Shown here one piece after another: positions 1-6,844 of a DNA stretch of 11,578 bases; within the stretch, counting starts at the first letter, position 1, and every line of letters starts with the position of its first letter. Origin of the DNA: an uncultured Anaerocolumna sp. (GTDB lineage: Bacteria > Bacillota > Clostridia > Lachnospirales > Lachnospiraceae). The stretch lies in assembly GCA_937901695.1 (NCBI GenBank), contig CALDJN010000384.1:1-11578 (forward strand), given 5' to 3'. The notes under the pieces are model-generated. The model was given only the letters and a program-made list of their open reading frames with translations, was not told where the DNA came from and made no database searches. The translations under genes and the position numbers were made by a program.

Positions 1-63
1 TTCTCAACACCCCCTCAGGCAAAGCGTCCTTATTTAATAAGCCAACTTTTTATTTATTACATA
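1..63 (-). promoter_or_regulatory. Probable ribosome binding site of the next minus-strand gene
   Basis: Downstream of the SPFH stop codon the minus strand reads GAGGGGGTG (positions 16-8) followed by seven bases to the window edge. The nfeD gene at 1423 uses the same GGGGGTG motif with seven bases before its ATG. By that analogy a start codon would lie just outside the window, giving a third gene after nfeD and the SPFH gene. No convincing terminator hairpin with a U-tract is seen in these 63 bases, which fits co-transcription. The start codon itself is not visible, so this is inference. Confidence 0.4.
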
Positions 64-984
64 TTAATCTTCTTTGATTACTTCTGTTAAAGATTTTACA
101 AGTCCTGCAACCCCTTGGATTTCAGAAGGGATAATAATCTTAGTTGCCTTTCCATCTGCTGCTTTAGCGAAAGCTTCCAAACTCTTAAGTTGAAGAACTG
201 CATTGCCTGGCTGGGATTCATTTAAGAAGCGAATACCATCTGCATTAGCTTTTTGTACAGAAAGTATAGCTTCTGCTTGACCTTCTGCTTCTCGAATGGT
301 AGCTTCTTTTTGAGCTTCTGCCCGTAATATAGCAGCTGCTTTAGAAGCCTCAGCTTCCAGAATCACGGCTTGCTTCTTACCTTCTGCAACAAGAATTGCG
401 GAGGTTTTCTCACCCTCTGCACGAAGAATTGCTTCTCTTCTTTCACGTTCGGCTTTCATCTGCTTTTCCATAGCATCCTGAATAGCCGTTGGTGGAATAA
501 TATTCTTTAGTTCCACACGATTGACTTTAATTCCCCAAGGGTCTGTTGCAACATCCAGTGAAACTCGCATCTTTGTGTTAATAATTTCTCTGGAAGTCAG
601 AGTTTCATCCAATTCCAAATCACCAATAATATTCCTTAATGTGGTAGCTGATAAATTCTCAATAGCCATTAATGGTCTTTCTACACCATAGGTATATAAC
701 TTTGGATCTGTAATCTGAAAAAATAAAACTGTATCAATTTTCATAGTTACGTTATCCTTTGTAATAACTGGCTGAGGTGCAAAGTCAGCAACTTGTTCCT
801 TTAAAGATACTTTTTTGGCAACTTTATCTATGACTGGTGTTATAAAATGAATGCCTACATTTAATGTAGTCTGGTATCCACCAAGACGCTCAATTACATA
901 AGCTGTAGCCTGGGGAACGATTTTGATAGAAGTTGCTAAAATTAATAAAATAATAACCCCTAAAATAATGAGAACGATATCCAT
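64..984 (-). CDS. SPFH/band-7 (stomatin/prohibitin-like) membrane protein, QmcA/paraslipin type
   Basis: A 306-residue protein with one N-terminal membrane segment (residues about 3-21) and no cleavable signal, followed by an SPFH/band-7 domain (about 22-175) containing the typical stretches YVIERLGGY, VGIHFITPVIDKV and ATTLRNIIGDLELDETLTSR. Residues about 172-245 form an Ala/Glu/Arg-rich coiled coil with repeated AEGEK, AEGKK, AEASK, AEAQK and AEGQA blocks, as in stomatins. Family members oligomerise as membrane scaffolds and often modulate proteases or lipid microdomains; the specific role here is unknown. The ATG at 984 has a perfect AAGGAGGAAA site (1000-991) lying inside the end of nfeD, with one base between the genes, so translation is probably coupled. 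The SPFH plus NfeD pair matches the E. coli qmcA-ybbJ arrangement. The length is normal for the family. Confidence 0.92.
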   Translation of the reverse strand: MDIVLIILGVIILLILATSIKIVPQATAYVIERLGGYQTTLNVGIHFITPVIDKVAKKVSLKEQVADFAPQPVITKDNVTMKIDTVLFFQITDPKLYTYGVERPLMAIENLSATTLRNIIGDLELDETLTSREIINTKMRVSLDVATDPWGIKVNRVELKNIIPPTAIQDAMEKQMKAERERREAILRAEGEKTSAILVAEGKKQAVILEAEASKAAAILRAEAQKEATIREAEGQAEAILSVQKANADGIRFLNESQPGNAVLQLKSLEAFAKAADGKATKIIIPSEIQGVAGLVKSLTEVIKED

Positions 985-985
985 A

Positions 986-1423
986 CTATATTTCCTCCTT
1001 TATATCAACAATTAATTTTACTCCTGAAACTTTTCTAATAATTACTCTTTCGCCTGCGGGAATAGTAATATCATCATTAGCTGTTCTAGCCATCCATTCT
1101 AATCCGTTAATCAGAACGCATCCTGTACCGTTTAAATTATCAATTGTTTCCATTACTTTTGCATCTTTACCAATGAGCAAATCAATATTCGTCTTAACAC
1201 GTTGTTTGTTAAAATAGTTTTTTGCTATTGGTCTTGTAAAATATAATAGTAAAAATGAAACAATTAAACAAACAGTTACTTCTAATACAGGATTATCCAC
1301 CAGAAGGGAAAGAAAAAAAGCTACCAGCGAACCGCCTGCAAACCATATGGTTGTTAATCCCAGTGTAATAATTTCTATTAGCAAGAATACTGCTAAAATT
1401 ATTAACCAGTATATAGAATCCAT
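986..1423 (-). CDS. NfeD-family membrane protein, short OB-fold type
   Basis: A 145-residue protein with two or three hydrophobic segments (about 3-22, 25-42 and 46-63), then a basic linker and a C-terminal beta-rich region (about 80-145) with the NfeD/OB-fold pattern: LIGKDAKVMETI, GCVLINGLEWMART, then IPAGERVIIRKVSGVKLIV. Short NfeD proteins of this kind, without the serine-protease domain, partner SPFH proteins encoded next to them, as seen here with the gene one base downstream. The OB fold is thought to mediate contact with the SPFH partner. The ATG at 1423 follows a GGGGGTG Shine-Dalgarno sequence seven bases upstream. It is the first gene of its unit, since a terminator and more than 300 bases separate it from the methyltransferase gene. 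Confidence 0.88.
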   Translation of the reverse strand: MDSIYWLIILAVFLLIEIITLGLTTIWFAGGSLVAFFLSLLVDNPVLEVTVCLIVSFLLLYFTRPIAKNYFNKQRVKTNIDLLIGKDAKVMETIDNLNGTGCVLINGLEWMARTANDDITIPAGERVIIRKVSGVKLIVDIKEEI

Positions 1424-1501
1424 TTTGAAGCACCCCCTTATTCTACTATGGTACTCTTATTTTACTTCATATTACTATAATATACAAGAATTGTTTATAA
1501 T

Positions 1502-1507
1502 ATTATA
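1502..1507 (-). promoter_or_regulatory. Candidate -10 element for the nfeD-SPFH unit
   Basis: The minus strand carries a consensus TATAAT here, about 80 bases before the nfeD ATG, in a very AT-rich stretch. The position where a -35 box should lie (1525-1530) reads TGGCGT, a poor match, so a sigma-A promoter is only weakly supported. A promoter is needed somewhere in this gap because a terminator lies upstream. Confidence 0.25.
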
Positions 1508-1639
1508 CTTTTTATTATCTCCTAACGCCACAGGCTAAACTGTAATCTCTTAGTGGAAATAATTGTGTTAAAATAGTCTTTTCCAGCTAATATAGTAAAT
1601 ACATTATCTATTTATTAACCATCCGTAAATAATAAATAG

Positions 1640-1706
1640 AAAAAGCCCACTTAATGATGTTTGACCTATCTACTTGACAAGGTGCATATCATAATGAGTA
1701 GGGCTC
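1640..1706 (-). terminator. Structured Rho-independent terminator after the prmC-prfA-methyltransferase operon
   Basis: On the minus strand the 3' UTR folds as an interrupted stem: AGCCC (1705-1701) with GGGCT (1648-1644), ACT with AGT (1699-1697 and 1651-1649), and ATGAT with ATCAT (1692-1688 and 1658-1654). An inner ACCT/AGGT pair (1683-1680 and 1667-1664) could close further. The last arm runs directly into a U-tract (A run at 1640-1644 on the plus strand). It starts about 40 bases past the methyltransferase stop codon. The folded region, about 60 nt, is larger than a plain terminator hairpin. Confidence 0.65.
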
Positions 1707-1744
1707 TTCTATATTGTGATTTATGGTTTATATATTTTTTATTA

Positions 1745-2542
1745 TCATATATCCTTGTTCAATCTCTTTTGCCGATATATTTCATACATCAAAATTGCTG
1801 CTGCGATTGCAGCATTTAAAGATTCAACATTTCCCGCCATAGGGATTTTTATATATTTTGTTGCCATTTTGGTGATTTCATCGCTTAAACCGTTGGCTTC
1901 ATTTCCTATTAAAATGGCACATTTTCCTTTATAGTTTACTTCATCATAATAGCAAGCAGCTGACAGGTGTGCTGCATATATAGAGATATGATGGCTTTTT
2001 ATTTTATCAATTGTTTCTATTAAATCTTCAACATATACAAAAGGCATTCTATAAATAGCACCCATGGTGGAACGGATTACTTTGGGATTGTACATATCAA
2101 CAGAAGTTTTGCTAAGTATAATTCCAGTTACTCCTGCACCTTCTGCAGTACGAAGGATAGTCCCAAGGTTACCGGGATCCCTAAGATCTTCTAATATTAC
2201 TAAATTAGCATTCGTATCTTGTAGAATATCTTCTAAGTTGTATTCTGGTTTCTTTACAATAGCCATAATGCCTTGGGGTGTTAATGTATCGGAAGCTTCT
2301 TTTAATACAGTATCTTCAACTATTTCATATGGAATATCCTTAAAATAGTCAGAAACTTCTAATACCTTCTCTTCATAAAGGCTTTTTGAAACATAAGCTT
2401 TTATCAGTTTCCCGAAAGTTACAGATTCCTCAAACATTTTTATTCCTTCTATTACAAAGGCACCTTGTTCCTCTCTGGCTTTAGATTTTTTCTGTAATTG
2501 TATTATGTTTTTAATCTGTGCATTAGAAGTACTGCTAATCAT
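1745..2542 (-). CDS. TrmH/SpoU-family RNA 2'-O-ribose methyltransferase
   Basis: A 265-residue SPOUT-class methyltransferase that would transfer a methyl group from S-adenosylmethionine to a ribose 2'-OH in rRNA or tRNA. Residues about 1-95 form the SpoU substrate-binding domain (FVIEGIKMFEES; TPQGIMAIV). The catalytic domain shows all three SpoU motifs: DPGNLGTILRTAEGAG (122-137), LIGNEANGLSDE (211-222) and IPMAGNVESLNAAIAAAIL (233-251), which form the trefoil-knot cofactor site; N128-equivalent and R131 positions are intact. It resembles B. subtilis YsgA-type proteins, but the target nucleotide cannot be told from sequence. The ATG at 2542 starts 12 bases after the prfA stop and has only a weak Shine-Dalgarno (GAAGA), so coupling to prfA translation is likely. 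It is the last gene of the operon. Confidence 0.9.
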   Translation of the reverse strand: MISSTSNAQIKNIIQLQKKSKAREEQGAFVIEGIKMFEESVTFGKLIKAYVSKSLYEEKVLEVSDYFKDIPYEIVEDTVLKEASDTLTPQGIMAIVKKPEYNLEDILQDTNANLVILEDLRDPGNLGTILRTAEGAGVTGIILSKTSVDMYNPKVIRSTMGAIYRMPFVYVEDLIETIDKIKSHHISIYAAHLSAACYYDEVNYKGKCAILIGNEANGLSDEITKMATKYIKIPMAGNVESLNAAIAAAILMYEIYRQKRLNKDI

Positions 2543-2554
2543 TTTTCTTCACAC

Positions 2555-3628
2555 TTATTCCTCTTGCAGATTACTTAATTTTGCTGCCTGGTCGGCTGCA
2601 ATTAAACTGTCGATAATTTCATCTAAATCTCCATTTAAAATGTCATCTAGTCTATGAAGTGTTAATTTAATTCTATGATCTGTTACACGTCCTTGTGGGA
2701 AATTATAAGTTCTGATTTTTTCAGAACGATCTCCTGTTCCAACCTGACTTCTCCTTGCTTCTGCTTCTACATTATGAGCCTTTTCCAGCTCTAAATCATA
2801 AAGTTTTGCACGTAATACTTTTAAAGCTTTATCCCTATTTTTTAACTGGGATTTTTCATCCTGACAGGAAATAACGATACCGGTAGGTATATGAGTAAGA
2901 CGTACGGCTGAGTCAGTTGTATTTACGCATTGTCCACCATTACCGGAAGCACGGAATACATCAAATTTACAATCATTTAAATCTAAATCTACTTCAACTT
3001 CTTCTGCTTCAGCCATAATAGCTACAGTTGTAGTAGAAGTGTGAATACGTCCACCAGATTCCGTTACTGGAATTCTTTGTACTCGATGTACGCCACTTTC
3101 ATATTTCATTCGGGAATATACACCTTTTCCATTAATCATAAATACAACTTCCTTAAATCCGCCTAAACCATTTTCATTTAAGTTTATCATATCAACTTTC
3201 CAGTGTTGTTTTTCTGCATACTTAGAGTACATTCTGAATAACTCAGCGGCAAATAGTGCTGCTTCGTCTCCGCCAGCTCCACCACGGATTTCAACAATAA
3301 CATTCTTCTCGTCATTAGGGTCCTTGGGTAAAAGAAGAATTTTCAGGTCATTTTCTATTTCTGTTACTCTTTGCTTACATTCATTTAACTCTTCCTTGGC
3401 AAGTTCACGCATTTCCTCATTTTTTTCTTCTTCCAACATCTTTAAACTATCTTCAATAGCCTTTTTTGTTGCCTTATATTCTTTATATTTTTCGACAATA
3501 GCGCTTAAATCACTCTGTTCCTTCATAAGTTTACGATACTTATTTTGGTCATTTATAACTCCTGGATCATTTAATTCTTGAATGATTTCTTCATATCTTA
3601 TTAAAAGATCCTCTAATTTATCAAACAT
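2555..3628 (-). CDS. prfA: Peptide chain release factor 1 (RF1)
   Basis: RF1 recognises UAA and UAG in the ribosomal A site and triggers peptidyl-tRNA hydrolysis. The protein has 357 residues, typical for the family. The N-terminal helical domain (about 1-105) precedes GGAGGDEAALFA (116-128). The tripeptide codon-recognition motif is PVT (187-189) in VHRVQRIPVTESGG, a variant of the E. coli PAT. The catalytic GGQ is at 231-233 in GNGGQCVNTTDSAVR, with C and N where E. coli has H and A nearby. The start was set at the ATG at 3628 (MFDKLEDL), with GGAGG seven bases upstream; an in-frame extension of eight residues upstream would bury that ribosome site. It is followed 12 bases later by the RNA methyltransferase, and preceded by a 257-base repeat-filled gap after prmC. 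Its GGQ glutamine is the substrate of PrmC. Confidence 0.97.
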   Translation of the reverse strand: MFDKLEDLLIRYEEIIQELNDPGVINDQNKYRKLMKEQSDLSAIVEKYKEYKATKKAIEDSLKMLEEEKNEEMRELAKEELNECKQRVTEIENDLKILLLPKDPNDEKNVIVEIRGGAGGDEAALFAAELFRMYSKYAEKQHWKVDMINLNENGLGGFKEVVFMINGKGVYSRMKYESGVHRVQRIPVTESGGRIHTSTTTVAIMAEAEEVEVDLDLNDCKFDVFRASGNGGQCVNTTDSAVRLTHIPTGIVISCQDEKSQLKNRDKALKVLRAKLYDLELEKAHNVEAEARRSQVGTGDRSEKIRTYNFPQGRVTDHRIKLTLHRLDDILNGDLDEIIDSLIAADQAAKLSNLQEE

Positions 3629-3683
3629 TACATATTCCTCCAATAATAACATTCATTTATATTTTCATACAGCATAGTTTATT

Positions 3684-3890
3684 AATTTTCTACACAGTTC
3701 ATTTTGCTGTCAATTTCTACATAGCTTACTTTACTGTTAATTGCTATATCGTTTTTTTGTTGTTAACTTCTGCATGGCTTATTTTGTGTTAATTTCTATA
3801 TGGTTTATTTTGCTGTTAATTTCTACATAGCTTACTTTACTATTAATTGCTATATAGCTTATTTTACTGCTAATTTTCTGCACAGCTAAG
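3684..3890. repeat. Degenerate 27-bp tandem repeat, about eight units, between prmC and prfA
   Basis: The plus strand shows successive units that begin AATTNCTAYATRG and end TTTACTGTT or a variant. Unit starts are 3684, 3712, 3739, 3765, 3791, 3818 and 3845, with a partial unit from 3872; lengths are 28, 27, 26, 26, 27, 27 and 27. A more decayed unit may precede at 3661. The pair at 3712-3748 is nearly identical to that at 3818-3854, four units apart, suggesting a higher-order duplication. The last partial unit covers the prmC stop codon (3886-3888). The repeats are transcribed within the operon. They are contiguous without spacers, and units of 26 and 28 bases plus many stops argue against coding. 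Function unknown. Confidence 0.85.
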
Positions 3891-4734
3891 TAAATGGTTC
3901 CTTGTTTTCGTATCTGCCCGTAACAACCCTGTCCAAGCCTGCTAAGTCTTTTATAATACGAATATCATGAAAACCATTTTCTTTTAAAAGCCCTCTTACT
4001 GCCCCACCCTGATTCCATCCAATTTCAAAGAAAGTGAATCCATTTGGATTCAAATAATTGGTTGCCTCCTGTAGGATGCGTCTATAGAAGTATAGACCAT
4101 CTTCTTTACCATCCAAAGCGATTACCGGTTCATGGTCTTTTACCTCCTCCATTAAGGTTTCTATATCTGAAGTTGGGATATAAGGTGGATTGGATATAAT
4201 TATATCATATTTGCCTTGTACCTGTTCAAATAAATTACTTTGCAGGAATTGCACATTTGCTCCTAACTTTGTTTTATTTTCATTTGCAATTACTAAGGCT
4301 GCTTCTGATATATCCACACCAATTCCCGACTTAATATTTCCTAGTTTTTCTAAGCTAATAATAATACAGCCGGAACCGGTACACATGTCCAATACGGTTT
4401 TTCCATCTGACACCTTTAGAGCCTCTTGGGCTAATATTTCAGTATCCTGTCTTGGAATTAATACTTCCTGGGATACTTTAAAACTCATTCCCATAAATTC
4501 CTGCTCACCGGTTATATGCTGAAGTGGTATGTGATTACCACGTTTTTTTATCAATTCCATATACTCATGATATTGTTCATCGGTTATGAACATGGAAGAA
4601 TGCATCAGGTACTGGGCACGGTTCATCCCAAACAGAAAAGATAACAGATACCATGCATCAATATCACTGTCTGCAACCTGCTTCTCTTTTAAGAGTTTTC
4701 TGCCCTCCTGTAATGCATTCTCTAATGTTTTCAT
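3886..4734 (-). CDS. prmC: Release factor glutamine N5-methyltransferase
   Basis: PrmC methylates the glutamine of the GGQ motif in RF1 and RF2 with S-adenosylmethionine, raising their termination activity. The protein has 282 residues. The N-terminal substrate-binding helices (about 1-75) end in PLQHITGEQEFMG (70-82), followed by VLIPRQDTE (91-99). The Rossmann cofactor site shows DMCTGSG (116-122) and GVDISEAAL (139-147). The NPPY catalytic motif is at 182-185, and the C-terminal DLAGLDRVV (263-271) is typical. The ATG at 4734 lies six bases after the DUF1385 stop; the AGAGGA Shine-Dalgarno sits on that gene's last codons, so translation is likely coupled. The substrate, RF1, is the next gene downstream. 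The stop codon lies within the edge of a tandem repeat, which could mean the last residues are affected by it. Confidence 0.96.
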   Translation of the reverse strand: MKTLENALQEGRKLLKEKQVADSDIDAWYLLSFLFGMNRAQYLMHSSMFITDEQYHEYMELIKKRGNHIPLQHITGEQEFMGMSFKVSQEVLIPRQDTEILAQEALKVSDGKTVLDMCTGSGCIIISLEKLGNIKSGIGVDISEAALVIANENKTKLGANVQFLQSNLFEQVQGKYDIIISNPPYIPTSDIETLMEEVKDHEPVIALDGKEDGLYFYRRILQEATNYLNPNGFTFFEIGWNQGGAVRGLLKENGFHDIRIIKDLAGLDRVVTGRYENKEPFT

Positions 4735-4740
4735 GGTATA

Positions 4741-6354
4741 TCATTCCTCTTCTTTACTATTCTCATTAATATATAGATAACGATCTAATGCCATTAATAT
4801 TTCGTCATCTTCTTCCTCATCAATATAAGGATTATCTTTAAATTCTTTCATTTTTACAGCCGTTGCCGCTATTTCTTCATCAGTTCCATGTTTTCTATCC
4901 GTATTATTAAGTACTTCACTACTATTTGTATGCTTATAATCAGACTTTTTATGTTTTTCATTTCTATGTTGATTGTCTTTAGAGTTATCCTTATTGGGAA
5001 TGTCCTTATTTGGGTTATCTCCAAATTTGTCTTCCTCCAGATGATTAATAGTACTTTCTGCTTTTATTTTTGATTTTAATTTCAAGCTTTCTTTTTTAGC
5101 AATTACTTCATCTGAAACTTCTTCTATCTTATCATTACTCTTTATATTACTATTTCGATTTTTTTTATTATTTTGATTTATCTTACTATTTTGATTTAAT
5201 TTAGCATTTTGGTTTAGTTTTCCACCTTGGTCTATATTACTATTTTGATTTAACTTAACACTTTGGTTTAATTTACTGCCTTGACCTATATTACTATTTT
5301 GATTTACCTTATTGTCTTGATTTATCTTACTATCTTTATTTACCTTACTATTTTGACTCACTTTTCTATTTTTATTTGTCTTCCCATGCTGCCCAGAGTT
5401 TTTATCTGATTTATTTTTAGAGTCTTTCGTTTTATTGGTACTTAGGAATTCTCTCCAGTCAAATACTGCTTCTACAGACTGAATAGCTACTTCAATCATA
5501 TCATTGTCCGGTTCTTTAGTCGTAAGAGCTTGAAGCCACATACCTGGTCTGCTTAAGATGTTAACAATTCTGGATTCACTTCTTCCAGATAAGCGGATAA
5601 ATTCATATGAAACACCAGCAATTGCAGGTATTAATAATACTCTAACCGTATAACGCAGCCATTGTTGTTCAACACGTATAAATATAAAGAATATAATGCT
5701 GACAAACATAACAATAAACATAAAACTTGTTCCACATCTTTTATGTTCTCTTGACTGACGTTTTACATTTTCAACGGTTAATTCATACCCATGTTCGATA
5801 CAGTTGATAGTCTTATGTTCTGCACCATGGTACATAAACATACGTTTAATATCCTTAATTTGCGATATGGCTGCCACATAAGATACAAACAGAAAAATAC
5901 GAATGCAGCCTTCAATAATGGTTAATAGGACTTTTGATTGAACCACTTCTGTTAATAAATCAGCCATAAAGGTAGGAAGAAGAATAAATATACCAATAGC
6001 TAATATAACGGAAACAAGCATAGTGATTCCCATAACAACACTTTCTGCTTTCTCTTTAAATACTTTAGAAAATGCTTTCTCCATCTTCGACGGTTTTACT
6101 TCTTCCTCTTCTTCAAAAAAACCTGCAGAAACAGTTAAGGTTCTACTGCCAATAATCATGGATTCTACAAATGATAACATTCCTCGAAAGATTGGAAGCT
6201 TAAATATTTTATATTTTTCTGCTACACTATTAAAGGTACTCTTTTCAACTACAATTTCATTATTCGTCTTTCTAACAGCAATGGCATATTCACTTTTGTT
6301 TTTCATCATTACGCCTTCAATAACTGCTTGTCCACCTATTCCTGATGATTTCAT
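4741..6354 (-). CDS. DUF1385 (YqhQ-like) membrane protein with a long repetitive hydrophilic tail
   Basis: A 537-residue protein from the ATG at 6354; a GTG at 6363 would add three residues, and the GGAGAGAGG site (6374-6366) does not decide between them. Residues 1 to about 305 are the DUF1385 domain: SGIGGQAVIEGVMM at the N-terminus, four membrane segments (about 106-132, 142-163, 210-227, 235-254), and a conserved YHGAEHKTINCIEHG with HKRCGTSF between segments two and three. Known family members such as B. subtilis YqhQ are around 320 residues; the function is not established. From about 307 to 537 this copy has a Lys/Asn/Gln/Asp-rich, probably disordered tail with a hexapeptide repeat (330-407), ending in an acidic segment, DNPYIDEEEDDEILMALDRYL. 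The gene heads the prmC-prfA operon in an order common in Clostridia. Confidence 0.9.
   Translation of the reverse strand: MKSSGIGGQAVIEGVMMKNKSEYAIAVRKTNNEIVVEKSTFNSVAEKYKIFKLPIFRGMLSFVESMIIGSRTLTVSAGFFEEEEEVKPSKMEKAFSKVFKEKAESVVMGITMLVSVILAIGIFILLPTFMADLLTEVVQSKVLLTIIEGCIRIFLFVSYVAAISQIKDIKRMFMYHGAEHKTINCIEHGYELTVENVKRQSREHKRCGTSFMFIVMFVSIIFFIFIRVEQQWLRYTVRVLLIPAIAGVSYEFIRLSGRSESRIVNILSRPGMWLQALTTKEPDNDMIEVAIQSVEAVFDWREFLSTNKTKDSKNKSDKNSGQHGKTNKNRKVSQNSKVNKDSKINQDNKVNQNSNIGQGSKLNQSVKLNQNSNIDQGGKLNQNAKLNQNSKINQNNKKNRNSNIKSNDKIEEVSDEVIAKKESLKLKSKIKAESTINHLEEDKFGDNPNKDIPNKDNSKDNQHRNEKHKKSDYKHTNSSEVLNNTDRKHGTDEEIAATAVKMKEFKDNPYIDEEEDDEILMALDRYLYINENSKEEE
5134..5367 (-). repeat. 18-bp (hexapeptide) tandem repeat inside the DUF1385 gene, 13 units
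   Basis: Thirteen consecutive six-residue units follow the pattern xK(V/I/L)NQN, with examples SKINQD, NKVNQN, SKLNQS, VKLNQN and SNIGQG. At DNA level each unit is 18 bp, seen on the plus strand as TTACTATTTTGATTTA-like blocks. A three-unit super-repeat of 54 bp is visible: SNIGQG-SKLNQS-VKLNQN, then SNIDQG-GKLNQN-AKLNQN. Because 18 is a multiple of three, gain or loss of units keeps the frame, so the tail length could vary between strains without inactivating the gene. Confidence 0.9.
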
Positions 6355-6400
6355 ATACCCCACATCCTCTCTCCATACATAAATATATCATCTATCTATG

Positions 6401-6428
6401 TTTATAAAACAATAGTAGTAATCTTCAA
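6401..6428 (-). promoter_or_regulatory. Candidate sigma-A promoter of the DUF1385-prmC-prfA operon
   Basis: The minus strand has TTGAAG (6428-6423), a 16-base spacer and TATAAA (6406-6401). The start of transcription would be near 6394, about 40 bases before the DUF1385 ATG. It lies just downstream of the rpmE terminator, where a new promoter is expected. Confidence 0.5.
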
Positions 6429-6457
6429 TTTTTTTACAGAAGGAATTAATCTGCTAA

Positions 6458-6493
6458 TTTAAAAATAGGCTGAGATTCTCCAACCTCAACCTA
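6458..6493 (-). terminator. Rho-independent terminator after rpmE
   Basis: On the minus strand TAGGTTGAG (6493-6485) pairs with CTCAGCCTA (6474-6466), nine pairs including one G-U, around a ten-base loop. A U-tract follows (A run at 6461-6465 on the plus strand). It begins about 30 bases after the rpmE stop codon and separates rpmE from the DUF1385 operon. Confidence 0.8.
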
Positions 6494-6522
6494 ATTTTAA
6501 CATTTGATATGTTTCTGCGTTT

Positions 6523-6732
6523 CTATTTGTTTTGACCAAGGCCATATCTACGATTGAACTTATCAATAGCTCCACGAGCTGCAGCTGCTTTCTGCTGTCC
6601 TGTATAAAATGAATGGCACTTAGAACATACTTCTACGTGGATTTCACTCTTAGTTGAACCAGTTACGAATTCGTTACCACAGTTACATGTAACCTTTGCT
6701 TGGTAATATTTTGGATGTATTCCTTCTTTCAT
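6523..6732 (-). CDS. rpmE: 50S ribosomal protein L31, zinc-binding type
   Basis: L31 is a small protein bridging the ribosomal subunits near the central protuberance. The 69-residue product starts MKEGIHPKYYQAKVTC and carries four cysteines, C16, C18, C36 and C39 (CNC and CSKC), the zinc-ribbon set of the C+ form; it is therefore not the zinc-free paralogue used under zinc limitation. The C-terminal FNRRYGLG is typical. The ATG at 6732 was preferred to the in-frame GTG at 6741 because AGAGGTGA lies six bases before the ATG and overlaps the GTG. It sits 112 bases downstream of rho with its own promoter, and is closed by a terminator. Confidence 0.96.
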   Translation of the reverse strand: MKEGIHPKYYQAKVTCNCGNEFVTGSTKSEIHVEVCSKCHSFYTGQQKAAAARGAIDKFNRRYGLGQNK

Positions 6733-6769
6733 TACTTTCACCTCTTTGCAACTATACTAATGTTAAAAG

Positions 6770-6783
6770 TTGACTTATGTCAA
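6770..6783. promoter_or_regulatory. Inverted repeat in the rpmE leader
   Basis: TTGAC and GTCAA flank a four-base centre (TTAT on the plus strand). Flanking bases extend the symmetry imperfectly. With transcription starting near 6806, this lies 20-36 bases into the rpmE 5' UTR, so it could form a small RNA hairpin (UUGAC-AUAA-GUCAA) or bind a dimeric regulator. Leader-based control of L31 genes by L31 itself is known in other bacteria; whether this hairpin belongs to such a leader cannot be decided here. Confidence 0.35.
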
Positions 6784-6812
6784 ACTAATCATTTCAAATA
6801 AATAGCTTTTTA

Positions 6813-6841
6813 ATTATAGCATAGGTCATTGGTTTATGCAA
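6813..6841 (-). promoter_or_regulatory. Sigma-A promoter of rpmE
   Basis: The minus strand has TTGCAT (6841-6836), a 17-base spacer and a perfect TATAAT (6818-6813) with an extended TGC before it. The -35 box begins four bases after the rho stop codon. Predicted transcription starts near 6806, giving a leader of roughly 74 bases. No terminator is seen between rho and this promoter, so rpmE may also be reached by read-through from rho. Confidence 0.75.
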
Positions 6842-6844
6842 TAC

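Larger units (their letters stand above)
1424..1744. other. Gap of about 320 bases between the methyltransferase gene and nfeD
   Basis: No gene is credible here; the short open frames lack ribosome sites and family resemblance. The gap holds the terminator of the upstream operon (1640-1706), a perfect 11-bp inverted repeat (TCTATTTATTA at 1607-1617 with its complement at 1630-1640, 12-base loop), a possible CCAC/GTGG pair near 1529-1556, and the candidate -10 element of nfeD. The inverted repeat directly abuts the U-tract of the terminator. Confidence 0.6.

Noticed and set aside
1674..1702. Plus-strand promoter starting with the TTGACA at 1674-1679
   Set aside because: The -10 position reads AGTAGG, and no plus-strand gene lies downstream.
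1716..1934. Plus-strand open frame resembling a small membrane protein
   Set aside because: Its 3' two thirds lie opposite conserved SpoU motif 3, and its hydrophobicity follows from that antisense relation; there is no ribosome site.
3684..3890. CRISPR array
   Set aside because: The 27-bp units are contiguous and degenerate with no unique spacers and no cas genes nearby.
3684..3890. A small gene encoding a nine-residue repeat peptide on the minus strand
   Set aside because: The units are 26, 27 and 28 bases long, so no frame persists, and stop codons occur in every frame of the array.
6743..6783. A second rpmE promoter with a perfect TTGACA (6783-6778)
   Set aside because: The only nearby -10 (TAGTAT, 18-base spacer) is poor and would start transcription almost at the ribosome site. 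The TTGACA is part of the leader inverted repeat.
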